Source of the DNA: Paenibacillus artemisiicola
GTDB lineage: Bacteria; Bacillota; Bacilli; Paenibacillales; Paenibacillaceae
Direction: 5' to 3'
Length of the DNA: 64,000 bases
NCBI RefSeq assembly: GCF_017652985.1
Contig: NZ_JAGGDJ010000004.1
Span: forward strand, 310,001-374,000
The translations under genes were made by a program, and so were the position numbers. The number at the start of each line of letters is the position of its first letter. Position 1 is the first letter of the stretch. A model generated the notes under the pieces. The model was not told the DNA's origin and did not search any database. It worked only from the letters and a program-made list of their open reading frames with translations. Below, piece by piece: positions 8,299 through 16,114 of this stretch.

Positions 8299-8718
8299 TT
8301 AAACGCGGCAAATGAAGGAGTAGGCCGTCTTCTCGTAACCCATCTTGGTTTCATAGAACCGATGGGCATCGAGGTTCGCCAATCCCGAGCCCAGAGCCAC
8401 GATTCCGCACCCGTGTTCCTTCGCGTACCGATGGACATGCGCGAGCAGCTCGTTTCCGTATCCCTTGGATCGCATGGAAGACTTGGTGACCAAATCGTAG
8501 ATGAACACGTGCCTCCCGAAATAAAAATTGGTCAGCATGCAGATGCCGGCTAATGCCGCGATTTCGTCCCGTTCATACAAAGCCAGCAGCGTATAGCCTT
8601 CTTCCCTCATCGTGCGCAGACAAGCAAGATACGCGTCTTGGCCGAGATGGGTTCGCAATTCATGCATGACCGGATAGCCTTCGAGCCATTCCGTTTCGTT
8701 CGCTAATTCCTTGATCAT
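8299..8718 (-). CDS. GNAT-family N-acetyltransferase (139 aa)
   Basis: Single GNAT domain. The acetyl-CoA region is recognisable near residues 83-95 (V-T-K-S-S-M-R-S-K-G-Y-G-N-E-L-L, a variant of the R/Q-x-x-G-x-G/A motif) followed by a helix. The C-terminal part L-D-A-H-R-F-Y-E-T-K-M-G-Y-E is the standard GNAT ending with the F-Y motif. CGGAGGGAA precedes the ATG at 8718. Substrate unknown; GNAT proteins modify amines, antibiotics or protein N-termini. It lies between ndh and msrA but each appears to have its own transcript. Confidence 0.88.
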   Translation of the reverse strand: MIKELANETEWLEGYPVMHELRTHLGQDAYLACLRTMREEGYTLLALYERDEIAALAGICMLTNFYFGRHVFIYDLVTKSSMRSKGYGNELLAHVHRYAKEHGCGIVALGSGLANLDAHRFYETKMGYEKTAYSFICRV

Positions 8719-8848
8719 CGCCGTTCCCTCCGCTTCATGAAAGTACGCTCATTCTTATAACGACGAACAGCCTGATTTTGTGAAAGGATAAAAACGGTTC
8801 GAAGCTTAGCCCTGCGATTTTCAAAGCGCGCGAAAGCGCGAAAGCCAT

Positions 8849-8874
8849 AAAAAAAAGCCGCGTCACCCGCGGCT
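8849..8874 (-). terminator. rho-independent terminator after msrA
   Basis: AGCCGCG / CGCGGCT stem with a short loop, followed on the minus strand by seven T residues, just after the msrA stop. Confidence 0.9.
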
Positions 8875-8886
8875 TCGTTACGCATA

Positions 8887-9402
8887 TTATGTCCAATTGT
8901 CTTGAATGAACCGATCGCGGCCGGACTTCTCGCGGTCTTCGTTATAATGCTTCGGATTCTTCTTGTGGTAATCCTGATGGTACGTTTCGGCTTCATAGAA
9001 GGCCGCCGACGGCAATATTTTCGTAACGATCGGTTTATCGAACCGCCCGCTGGCTTCAAGCGCTTGCTTCGATTGAACGGCCAGCTCCATTTGCCGGTCG
9101 TTATGGCAGAAGATCGCGGTCGCGTATTGCGTCCCCCGGTCATGGAATTGCCCGAATGCGTCCGTCGGGTCGATTTGCTGCCAGAACAGTTCCAGCAACC
9201 GTTCGTAAGGGAACAGCGAAGGGTCGAACGTGATTTGGACCGCCTCGAGGTGCCCGGTCTCGCCGGTCTTTACCTCTTCGTACGTCGGATTCTCCTTGGA
9301 ACCCCCGGTGTAGCCCGATACGATCCCCAGGATGCCGGGCAGTTCATCGAACGGCGTAACCATGCACCAGAAACACCCGCCGGCAAAGGTTGCTTTTTCC
9401 AT
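8887..9402 (-). CDS. msrA: peptide-methionine (S)-S-oxide reductase MsrA (171 aa)
   Basis: Repairs methionine-S-sulfoxide in proteins and free methionine using thioredoxin. The active-site motif G-C-F-W-C is at residues 9-13, with C10 as the nucleophile, and C13 immediately available as a second cysteine. The S-G-Y-T-G-G, H-L-E-A-V and Q-Y-R/A-like T-Q-Y-A-T-A-I-F blocks of the family follow, and Y-H-Q-D-Y near the end is typical. Length is normal for a stand-alone MsrA with no MsrB fusion. AGGAGGATG precedes the ATG at 9402. No msrB is in the window. Confidence 0.96.
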   Translation of the reverse strand: MEKATFAGGCFWCMVTPFDELPGILGIVSGYTGGSKENPTYEEVKTGETGHLEAVQITFDPSLFPYERLLELFWQQIDPTDAFGQFHDRGTQYATAIFCHNDRQMELAVQSKQALEASGRFDKPIVTKILPSAAFYEAETYHQDYHKKNPKHYNEDREKSGRDRFIQDNWT

Positions 9403-9494
9403 CTCTCTATCATCCTCCTGCGATGTCGATATTATGCGCGGATTCCACTATGATAGCACATTTTCGCGGTCGTTATCTCGTGGAGTGCCCAAGC

Positions 9495-9519
9495 AAAAAG
9501 CCGCCCCGATCGGCGGCTT
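9495..9519 (-). terminator. rho-independent terminator after the heme monooxygenase gene
   Basis: AAGCCGCC / GGCGGCTT stem followed by five T residues on the minus strand, about 35 bases after the stop codon. Confidence 0.88.
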
Positions 9520-9552
9520 CCTGGTCCATCCGTGCGTCCTAGTGCGGATCCG

Positions 9553-9954
9553 CTACGCTTGTTCCGCAGGCGCGGCGGATTCCGGCAAGTGAGAGACGAA
9601 TACTTGATAAATCGTGACTTTGTTGCCGATCACGGGGCCGCCTTCGTTCGCTTGCGGCGATCCGCCGCGAGCCTGTCCCGAAGGGGTCTCGCCCGCCGAA
9701 CGCGCGGACTCCTCGTCCCGGCGGCCATGCGCGCCGCGAAAAGCCTGGCTGCTCGCCCACGCTTGGAACGAATCCTCGTTCTCCCAGGTCGTGCATACCC
9801 GAATCTCGTCGTTGCCCGCTTCATTGACGCTGTACAGGACGTCCATGCGAACGAACCCCGGAAACGTATGCACCATTTTCGGCTGACGAAAGCGTTCCAT
9901 CACGCCTTCACCGAAACCTTTTTTCACTTCAATCCGATTTTCCACGAGAATCAT
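9553..9954 (-). CDS. IsdG/IsdI-family heme-degrading monooxygenase (133 aa)
   Basis: A ferredoxin-fold ABM-domain enzyme that opens the heme ring and frees iron in the cytoplasm. The catalytic triad of the IsdG family, Asn-Trp-His, is present at N6, W66 and H76, the same numbering as S. aureus IsdI (known from the family, not computed here). It is about 25 residues longer than IsdG/IsdI because a Gly/Ser/Arg-rich segment, residues about 77-105, is inserted before the last strand (N-K-V-T-I-Y-Q-V-F-V). AAGGAG precedes the ATG at 9954. It has its own TATAAT at 9986-9981 and no evident Fur box, but sits directly downstream of an iron/heme ABC transporter operon. Confidence 0.85.
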   Translation of the reverse strand: MILVENRIEVKKGFGEGVMERFRQPKMVHTFPGFVRMDVLYSVNEAGNDEIRVCTTWENEDSFQAWASSQAFRGAHGRRDEESARSAGETPSGQARGGSPQANEGGPVIGNKVTIYQVFVSHLPESAAPAEQA

Positions 9955-10047
9955 GCCGCTCCGCTCCTTCGCTTCTTCCTATTATAGCTTCCTTCGTTCT
10001 TATCGTAACAAGCTTGGCTTGCCTTCGCAAATGCGGCCTTCCGCCGG

Positions 10048-10833
10048 TTAGGATCGGGCTATGCCGCAAGGCAGATACACCGGTACGCCGTCATCCAGGA
10101 AGACCTTCGCTTCGATCCCGAATACGTCCCGGAAGAAGGCAGGCCGGAACACCGCCGCCGGCGCGCCTTCCGCCACGACGGCACCTTGCTTCACGGCAAC
10201 GATTCGGCTGCAGTAACGCGCCGCTTGATTCAGGTCATGAATGACCATGACGACGGTGATCCCCTTCTCGACGTTTAGTTTGCGAATCAGCTCCATCAGC
10301 TCCAACTGATGCGCGATGTCCAGGTAGGTGGTCGGCTCGTCCAGCAGCAGCGTTTCCGGGGTTTGCGCCATGCTCATCGCCAGCCAGGCGCGCTGCCGTT
10401 CGCCGCCGGACAACGCCGGCAGCGAACGGTGTTGGAGCCGCTCGAGACCGGTAACCGCGATGGCCCAGTCGACGACCGCTTCATGCGCCCCGCGGCATTC
10501 CTCATACCACCGAAGATGCGGATTCCGGCCACGGCGTACCAGCTCCCGGACGGTCATATCCAGCGCGTTCTCCTGCGATTGCGCCAGCATGGTCAGACGC
10601 TTGGCGACCGATTTGGGCTGCAGCCGCGCGATGTTCTGCCCCTCCAGCCAGACGGTTCCCCGCTGCGGGGCCAAGAGGCGCGCCAGCATCCGAAGCACGG
10701 TGGACTTGCCGGAGCCGTTCGGGCCGACGATGCCGACCCACTCGCCTTTGGCGACCGACAAGTCCAATCCGTTCACGACGGGCTGCGCCTGGTAGCCGTA
10801 TGCCAAGTCCGATGCCCGCAAGGCTTCCGTCAT
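10048..10833 (-). CDS. FecE/FepC-type ABC transporter ATPase (261 aa)
   Basis: Cytoplasmic ATPase of a Fe-siderophore/heme/B12-type importer. Walker A G-P-N-G-S-G-K-S-T at residues 37-45, the signature L-S-G-G-E-R-Q-R near 141, Walker B L-L-L-D-E-P-T near 160 and the switch histidine in V-I-H-D-L-N-Q-A-A near 196 are all intact. The ATG at 10833 overlaps the permease stop by four bases. It is the last gene of the binding protein-permease-ATPase operon that starts at 13134 under a Fur-type promoter. Substrate class is inferred from family and context. Confidence 0.92.
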   Translation of the reverse strand: MTEALRASDLAYGYQAQPVVNGLDLSVAKGEWVGIVGPNGSGKSTVLRMLARLLAPQRGTVWLEGQNIARLQPKSVAKRLTMLAQSQENALDMTVRELVRRGRNPHLRWYEECRGAHEAVVDWAIAVTGLERLQHRSLPALSGGERQRAWLAMSMAQTPETLLLDEPTTYLDIAHQLELMELIRKLNVEKGITVVMVIHDLNQAARYCSRIVAVKQGAVVAEGAPAAVFRPAFFRDVFGIEAKVFLDDGVPVYLPCGIARS

Positions 10834-11858
10834 CGTCTCGCCCCCTTCCGAAGCAAATAAAGAAAGAACGGCGCCCCCAGCACCGCAAGCAGGATGCCCA
10901 CGGGAAATTCAATGGGATCGAACCAGCTCCGCGCTGCCGTATCCGCGGCCACGACCAGCGCGCCGCCACCGATAGCGGACGCGGGGAGGAAGATCCGGTA
11001 GTCGCTGCCGACCAGCAGCCGGGCGACATGCGGAACGACGAGGCCGACGAATCCCACCATGCCGACGATGCTGATCGCCGCGCCCGCCATGAACGTGGCG
11101 AGCAGAATGATCCACAGCCGGCTGAGCTCGACGCGAGTGCCAAGCACCTTCGCCGCGTCATCCCCCAGGACGAGCAGGTTCGCCTGCTTCACCAGCAAGA
11201 CGGAGGCGGCCAAGCCGATCGCCGTATACGGCAGCAGGCTGTCGAAGTGCGGCCAGCTGCGTCCGTTCAAGCTGCCGGACATCCACGGGAGCACCGCCTG
11301 CACCTTCTCGCTGTTCAGAATCATGAGTCCCGCCATGACCGCGCCGAGCAGCGAATTGACCGCGACGCCGGCCAGGATGAGCCGGATCGGCGAAGCGCCG
11401 CCTTTCCACGCCAGCAGATAGACGACCGCGGCCGCCGCCAGCGCGCCGAGGAAGGCCGAGATCGGCAAGTATGCGATCTGCTCCGGGTACAAAATCATGA
11501 TGACGACCGCCGCCAAGCCGCCGCCCGACGACACGCCGATGATTCCCGGATCCGCGAGCGGGTTGCGGAACACCCCTTGCAGGAACGCGCCGGCGACGCT
11601 CAGGCAGATGCCGGCCAGCATGCCGGTCAGCACGCGGGGAAGCCGAAGATTCCAGACGATCTGGCGCGCTTCCGAATCCGAGGCGCGGAACAAGGCGTTC
11701 ACGACCTCGCGGGCCGGAATCGCGATCGCGCCGGACATCAAGCCGACTAACAGGGCCAAGAACAGCAGGGCGATGCCGATCATCAGCACCGCGCCGCTTC
11801 GGGCTAAGGCCGGGTTCTTCGCCGGCGCGGCGATTGGGTTAGACACCGTGACCGCCAT
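10830..11858 (-). CDS. FecCD-family iron-complex ABC permease (342 aa)
   Basis: Polytopic permease with about nine to ten hydrophobic segments and the usual FecCD length. G-D-D-A-A-K-V-L-G in the cytoplasmic loop near residue 235 is the conserved ATPase-coupling region, and G-F-V-G-L-V-V-P-H-V-A-R is diagnostic of the family. Only one permease gene is present, so it would act as a homodimer, as in BtuC and HmuU systems. It starts four bases after the binding-protein stop with AGGTGA inside that gene, and overlaps the ATPase by four bases, so all three are likely co-translated. Confidence 0.93.
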   Translation of the reverse strand: MAVTVSNPIAAPAKNPALARSGAVLMIGIALLFLALLVGLMSGAIAIPAREVVNALFRASDSEARQIVWNLRLPRVLTGMLAGICLSVAGAFLQGVFRNPLADPGIIGVSSGGGLAAVVIMILYPEQIAYLPISAFLGALAAAAVVYLLAWKGGASPIRLILAGVAVNSLLGAVMAGLMILNSEKVQAVLPWMSGSLNGRSWPHFDSLLPYTAIGLAASVLLVKQANLLVLGDDAAKVLGTRVELSRLWIILLATFMAGAAISIVGMVGFVGLVVPHVARLLVGSDYRIFLPASAIGGGALVVAADTAARSWFDPIEFPVGILLAVLGAPFFLYLLRKGARR

Positions 11859-11862
11859 CGCG

Positions 11863-13134
11863 TCATTTCACCTGCAGCAGGATTTTGTTGATGGCCGATA
11901 TCGCTTCCGGCGCGCGAAGACCGGGGTTGGCGGCGAACAGATCGGAAGGCAGCACCTCGAACCGGTCGTTCTTCACGGCGCCAAGGCTCTTCCAGGCCGG
12001 GTTCGATTCGAACTGTTTCTTGAAGCTGGCCTTGACCTCGGCCGCGTCGCCGTGCGTGATCAGCAGAATCAGGTCGGGATTCGCCGCGACGATGCGCTCC
12101 AGGCTCAGCTCGGCGTATTGCGGCATCTCGTCCATTTTCGGAAAGCTCGCGGCAACGTTCTTCCCTCCGGCCAGCGCCAGGAAATTGCCCGGATAGCTCG
12201 ACGGCAGCGCGACGACGAAGCTGCCCGGCGCTCCGTACACGATGAGCGTTTTCGGAGCGGCCGCGGGTTTGGTCAGGCCGCTTACCTTCGCGTCCATGCC
12301 TTTGATCAACTGGTCGGCCCTCGATTCTTTGCCGAGAATCTTGCCGTACAAGCGAACCGAAGCTTGAATTTCGGGATATGTATTGTGGGCGTTGAAGATC
12401 ACCTGCGCGCCCAATGCCTCGATCGTCGCCTTCTGGGATTGCAGGGCGGGGCTGGCAATGACCAGATCCGGCTTGGCGGCCGCGAGCTTCTCGAACAGAA
12501 TGCCGTGCGTGCTGCCGATCTCCGGAGCGGACGCGGCTTGAGGCGGATACACGGCGCCGAGCGCGGTCGGGCGCCCCACGACGGAGCTGCCGAGCGCGTA
12601 GATGATCTCCGTATCCGACGAAGAAAGCGTCGCGATGCGGCTCGGTTTCTTCTTCAACGTGACCGGACCGGAGCTGGTCGTCACGGCGAGCTCGCTGCGG
12701 AGGGCGATCGTGGCGGCCGGTTTGCTGTAGCTGACCCATTTGCCGAAGGTTTCGGAGAGGAAGCGAAGCGGCACGAACATGGTGCCGTTCACGATGGACG
12801 GAGCCGCGTCCAGCGGTTGAGTCGCATGGTTGACGACGGCCTTCTTCACGCCCGCCGTCAATTCGACGTTCACGTCCTTGCTCGCGACGGTGACCGTCTT
12901 GGTCGACGCGTTCCAAGTCGCCTTGCCGCCCAGCGCCGAGACGATGCTGGCATACGGCACGAGCGTATAATCGTTGACGATGCGCGGCTGCGCGTTCATT
13001 GGCACCGCTTTTCCGTCCAGCGTTACTTTGATCGAGCTTCCTGCGGCGGAAACGATCGAGCCGGTGCTTGCCAGCGCCGGCGTCAGCAGCAGCGCGGCGG
13101 CCAACATCCCGCGCGTGAATACTTTCCCTACCAT
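11863..13134 (-). CDS. iron-complex binding protein with N-terminal copper-amine-oxidase-like domain (423 aa)
   Basis: Exported binding protein of the importer. Residues 1-31 are a signal peptide ending A-S-A-like (I-V-S-A-A-G) without a lipobox cysteine. Residues about 33-145 form a copper amine oxidase N-terminal-like domain (PF07833 type: V-T-L-D-G-K-A-V, L-V-P-Y-A-S-I-V-S-A-L-G-G, M-F-V-P-L-R-F-L-S-E), a module common in surface proteins of Paenibacillus. Residues about 165-423 are a BtuF/FhuD-like periplasmic-binding fold (I-A-T-L-S-S-S-D-T-E-I-I-Y-A-L-G-S). Most Gram-positive binding proteins of this family are lipoproteins; here the extra domain may provide surface retention instead. 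AGGAGGT precedes the ATG. Fur-type promoter upstream. Confidence 0.88.
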   Translation of the reverse strand: MVGKVFTRGMLAAALLLTPALASTGSIVSAAGSSIKVTLDGKAVPMNAQPRIVNDYTLVPYASIVSALGGKATWNASTKTVTVASKDVNVELTAGVKKAVVNHATQPLDAAPSIVNGTMFVPLRFLSETFGKWVSYSKPAATIALRSELAVTTSSGPVTLKKKPSRIATLSSSDTEIIYALGSSVVGRPTALGAVYPPQAASAPEIGSTHGILFEKLAAAKPDLVIASPALQSQKATIEALGAQVIFNAHNTYPEIQASVRLYGKILGKESRADQLIKGMDAKVSGLTKPAAAPKTLIVYGAPGSFVVALPSSYPGNFLALAGGKNVAASFPKMDEMPQYAELSLERIVAANPDLILLITHGDAAEVKASFKKQFESNPAWKSLGAVKNDRFEVLPSDLFAANPGLRAPEAISAINKILLQVK

Positions 13135-13147
13135 GAAATGACCTCCT

Positions 13148-13201
13148 GAGAATGATTATTAATATCATTTATACTATATTGATAATGATTATCATTGTCA
13201 A
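13148..13201 (-). promoter_or_regulatory. promoter with two Fur boxes for the iron transporter operon
   Basis: On the minus strand TTGACA (13201-13196) and TATAGT (13178-13173) are 17 bases apart. A 19-bp Fur box at 13181-13199 fills the spacer and matches GATAATGATAATCATTATC at 18 of 19 positions. A second box at 13148-13166, downstream of the -10, matches at 16 of 19. Both positions would block RNA polymerase when iron is plentiful. Confidence 0.88.
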
Positions 13202-13324
13202 TATAGATTTTTGCAGGATTTACCGTTTTCCGCGCGTTTGATTGCCGCGGTACCAGACGACGCCGGCTCCCGGCTGCGCCGTTTCCCTCTAGTTCAACTC
13301 CGGGTCACAACGCTGGTTTAAACT

Positions 13325-13353
13325 AAAAAAGAGCCGGCGATTACGCGGCTCTT
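13325..13353 (-). terminator. rho-independent terminator; the rest of 13202-13506 is empty
   Basis: AGAGCCG / CGGCTCT stem followed by six T residues on the minus strand. It lies about 155 bases after the stop of the lipoprotein gene at 13507, the only gene that could feed it. I see no other feature in 13202-13506. Confidence 0.75.
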
Positions 13354-13506
13354 CATGTTCCGTAAGGTTGATGACGACTTTACATTCTCTAGAAATTCCC
13401 GAACCGCTTTGGGGGAGTTCAACATAACGTTCCTGTTTTTGAGGCTGCCCAACCGGTTTCGCTGCAATCTTTGGTCTCTCCGCGACTCATAGGATTCAAT
13501 CGCTCT

Positions 13507-14136
13507 CTACTCCTCGAACCGTAACGTGAACACGAGCGCCCATTCCGTATTTCTTAACGATTCAGGCGATAAGTCCGCCGTTCGGATGATATTCGTACTC
13601 GTAGCTTGCATGCCGAATACGTATACGGGCTGATCGTCCGTGAAAGAACTCGTCCCCGCGCCCTGCATCAGCCCTCTCGCGGTCAGCTTCTCCTCCCACG
13701 GAATGGTGAAGGTCGCCAGACTGGAGCCCGAATCATGGATCGTGCAAATTTTGATCGTGCCGAACATGTTCCTCCCATCGCCGGGAGCCGTGTCCGTAGT
13801 TACCGAAATAATGAGCTCGGCCTCTTTGCGCTTCTCCGGATTCGGATTATAGAATACATCCTCGATCGAGCCTGCCGAATCCGCCTTTCTCCCGTTCTTC
13901 CAAATGTCGATGTCCAAGTCGGCCTTAGGTTTGCTGCCCGTATACCCTAACGTAAAGGCTCCGGTCATCGGACCGAGGAACAGCTTCAACTTGGCGGCAT
14001 CTCCTTCGAACGCGTCGACGGGCGTCAATGTCAATTCGGCAGGCTCCTGCTTGTCTTCAGGCAGAGGCGCACGGCTTGTCGCGGCGCATCCGGTCAGGAA
14101 GACGAACAAGAGGAATAAGGAAAACGTTTTTCGCAT
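13507..14136 (-). CDS. lipoprotein of unknown function (209 aa)
   Basis: The N-terminus M-R-K-T-F-S-L-F-L-L-F-V-F-L-T-G-C is a lipoprotein signal with its lipobox cysteine at residue 17. The mature part is beta-rich and charged (A-E-L-T-L-T-P-V-D-A, A-D-L-D-I-D-I-W-K-N-G, A-E-L-I-I-S-V-T-T-D), with no motif that I recognise. ATG 14136 is preferred over an upstream TTG/GTG extension to 14160, because it gives a clean signal peptide and GAGAGG lies upstream. It is alone on its strand here and is followed by a terminator at 13325-13353. Confidence 0.75.
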   Translation of the reverse strand: MRKTFSLFLLFVFLTGCAATSRAPLPEDKQEPAELTLTPVDAFEGDAAKLKLFLGPMTGAFTLGYTGSKPKADLDIDIWKNGRKADSAGSIEDVFYNPNPEKRKEAELIISVTTDTAPGDGRNMFGTIKICTIHDSGSSLATFTIPWEEKLTARGLMQGAGTSSFTDDQPVYVFGMQATSTNIIRTADLSPESLRNTEWALVFTLRFEE

Positions 14137-14308
14137 CTCAACCCCAACCTCTCCGGTCAAAGCCCTTAGGCATAACCATTCTTTTTATTGTACGCCCCAT
14201 TTTTTGGCAAGTTTCGGAGGACCTCGTTTTTTAGCTTTACGACACCTCCCCATTCATTCTACAAAGGCGCCGAAAATAGGAAATTCCCCCCGACAAACCT
14301 TCTCTTTT

Positions 14309-14401
14309 ATGGGAGGCTCGCGATTAGGTAAAGTGATGGCAGAGGCATGGCCGCATCTGGAAGAGTTGAACCGGATATGGGAAGGGAGCCTGTTGGAATG
14401 A
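14309..14401 (+). CDS. possible 30-aa leader ORF coupled to the MraY-like gene
   Basis: An ORF of 30 codons beginning M-G-G-S-R-L-G-K-V-M and ending L-N-R-I-W-E-G-S-L-L-E. Its TGA overlaps the ATG of the MraY-like gene at 14398 in an ATGA arrangement. It has no convincing ribosome binding site of its own, so it may be chance; the composition looks protein-like. Confidence 0.25.
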   Translation: MGGSRLGKVMAEAWPHLEELNRIWEGSLLE

Positions 14402-15357
14402 ACGAAACGAACGAAATGTTGGCGGTCGCGGGTCTGTCTTTTGTGCTGGTCGCGTTCTTGACGCCGCTGCTCATCTGGTGTCTCCGCCGCTTGAAGCTGA
14501 CGCAGCCTATCCGCGCCGAGCTGCCTCCCGACCATCACGCGAAGAAGGGAACGCCGTTGATGGCCGGCCTCGTCCTGTTGATCGGCGTCGCGGCCTCCCT
14601 GGAATTCCGCCCCGCGCCGATGACGACGTTACTGTGCGCGACGTTCCTCTTGTTCGGCATGATCGGGTTCCTCGACGATTTCAAGAAAGCCGCCTGGCAG
14701 GATCCCTCCGGCATATCCGGGCGGACGAAGCTGGTGCTGCAATTCGCGTGTACGGGCCTGCTGCTGCTTCTCTTATTCCGCGCGTTTGCGCTGACGAGCG
14801 AGATCTCGTTGTTTCATGGCGTTCAGCTCCGCCTGCCCGTTTACGCGTACGTCGTCGTCCTCGCCTTGTTCGTGGTGGGATCCGCGAATGCCATCAATTT
14901 TACGGACGGGCTGGACGGCTTATTGATCAACGTCGCCATTCCGACTTACTTTTTCTTTTTCCTCATCTCGGACAAGCCGGAGGTCCGAGCCTTTTCGCTG
15001 GTCATGATCGGCTGCTTGATCGGGCTCTTCTTCTACAACATCTTTCCCGCGAAAGCGTTCATGGGAGATACCGGGTCGCTGGCCATCGGGGGCTCGCTCT
15101 CCTTCTTGGCGGTCATGGAGAAGGTGGAGGTGCTGATTCCGCTCTTGTTTTCCGTCTATCTGGCTGAACAATGGTCGGTCATGCTGCAGGTGTGGTACTT
15201 CAAACGAACGAAGCGGCGTTTATTTCGGATGGCGCCGATTCATTTCCATTTTCGGTTAAAATACGGCTGGAGCGAGAATACCATCGTCATGGCGTTCGGT
15301 TTCGCGTCCTGGGCATCCGCGCTCGGAAGCTGGTTGATTTGGAAATTCGCCTTCTAG
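14398..15357 (+). CDS. MraY-like phospho-sugar transferase, probable paralogue (319 aa)
   Basis: Polytopic membrane enzyme of the MraY/WecA superfamily, which moves a phospho-sugar from a nucleotide to undecaprenyl phosphate. Family motifs are clear: H-H-A-K-K-G-T-P-L-M-A-G, G-F-L-D-D-F-K-K, N-A-I-N-F-T-D-G-L-D-G-L and F-M-G-D-T-G-S-L-A-I-G-G. The late MraY motif H-H-H-x-E-L-K-G-W appears altered to P-I-H-F-H-F-R-L-K-Y-G-W, losing the middle His and the Glu. It stands alone, not in a mur cluster, so a second, specialised transferase is more likely than the essential MraY. Ten hydrophobic segments and a length near 320 fit the family. ATG 14398 starts inside the overlapping leader ORF. Confidence 0.85.
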   Translation: MNETNEMLAVAGLSFVLVAFLTPLLIWCLRRLKLTQPIRAELPPDHHAKKGTPLMAGLVLLIGVAASLEFRPAPMTTLLCATFLLFGMIGFLDDFKKAAWQDPSGISGRTKLVLQFACTGLLLLLLFRAFALTSEISLFHGVQLRLPVYAYVVVLALFVVGSANAINFTDGLDGLLINVAIPTYFFFFLISDKPEVRAFSLVMIGCLIGLFFYNIFPAKAFMGDTGSLAIGGSLSFLAVMEKVEVLIPLLFSVYLAEQWSVMLQVWYFKRTKRRLFRMAPIHFHFRLKYGWSENTIVMAFGFASWASALGSWLIWKFAF

Positions 15358-15515
15358 GCGTTCCGCTGCGCCCGACGATGATGGAAACGTGGAAACGGGG
15401 CAGCTTATTCGTCATCCTCGCGGCCGAAATCCGCGGACGAGGAAGGAATCGGCGCGATCGGCGTCGAATAATGGCGTGATCGGCGTTGCAAAAATGTTTA
15501 CGGGAGTTGACAGGC

Positions 15516-15791
15516 ATGGCAAGAGGTATCAACGGCGTAACGATGGAAATCGACTTTGAAGGCGGCAAGCGCGTGCGGATCCGCGGCGAATACGACCCGG
15601 TGAATAATGAGATGGATTTCAAATTCACGGACCGTCATAAACGGCCGCTTCAGCTGGAGCCATGGGAAGCGGAGGAGTGCCGCATGCTGTTCATGGGCCT
15701 GGCTCAAATGTTCGGGTCGGCCGCGTCGGGAGCGAACGCGCCGGAGGACAAGCTCCTGGACGCGAACTCGCTTCGCAATCAAGAGCGCTAA
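15516..15791 (+). CDS. small protein of unknown function (91 aa)
   Basis: ATG 15516 follows GGGAG at about ten bases. The first part is a beta-rich stretch (V-T-M-E-I-D-F-E-G-G-K-R-V-R-I-R-G-E-Y) and the middle a helix with two cysteine/methionine residues (E-A-E-E-C-R-M-L-F-M-G-L-A-Q-M-F-G), then a flexible tail. No signal or membrane segment. It follows the MraY-like gene by 158 bases on the same strand and is closed by the terminator at 15884. I do not recognise the family. Confidence 0.6.
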   Translation: MARGINGVTMEIDFEGGKRVRIRGEYDPVNNEMDFKFTDRHKRPLQLEPWEAEECRMLFMGLAQMFGSAASGANAPEDKLLDANSLRNQER

Positions 15792-15883
15792 TCGATCTGC
15801 TTGAATAATTGAACAAGCGCAACGGGCCGTTCGATCTGCCGAAGCCATCTCCGGCAACCGCGGATCGGCTCGCGAACGTTAAA

Positions 15884-15916
15884 AAGGTGCCCGTCTCGGC
15901 GGGCACCTTCAGTTTT
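15884..15916 (+). terminator. rho-independent terminator after the 91-aa gene; rest of 15792-16114 shows nothing clear
   Basis: A 10-bp stem (AAGGTGCCCG / CGGGCACCTT) is followed by CAGTTTTT; an A-run on the 5-prime side would let it work in both directions. In the rest of the gap I see only a 36-codon ORF at 15961 without a ribosome binding site. Confidence 0.85.
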
Positions 15917-16114
15917 TATTGCGAATTCAATGGCATTTCCTCGCGTAAGCCGGCTTCGTTATGCTTCGCGTTCCCCGCTTCCTTCGATACCGGATAGCGG
16001 ATCATTATCTCTGCCGGATAAGGAACGAGGAGGCGCTGCAGACGCTCCGTATCCGACAGATCAGGGTTTAACACCTATCCTGCGATCGGCGGTTCTCGGT
16101 TCCCGGGCTAGATC

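Noticed and set aside
15961..16071. 36-codon ORF M-L-R-V-P-R-F-L in the 15.8-16.1 kb gap
   Set aside because: No ribosome binding site, an in-frame stop immediately upstream, and no recognisable motif; not strong enough to call.
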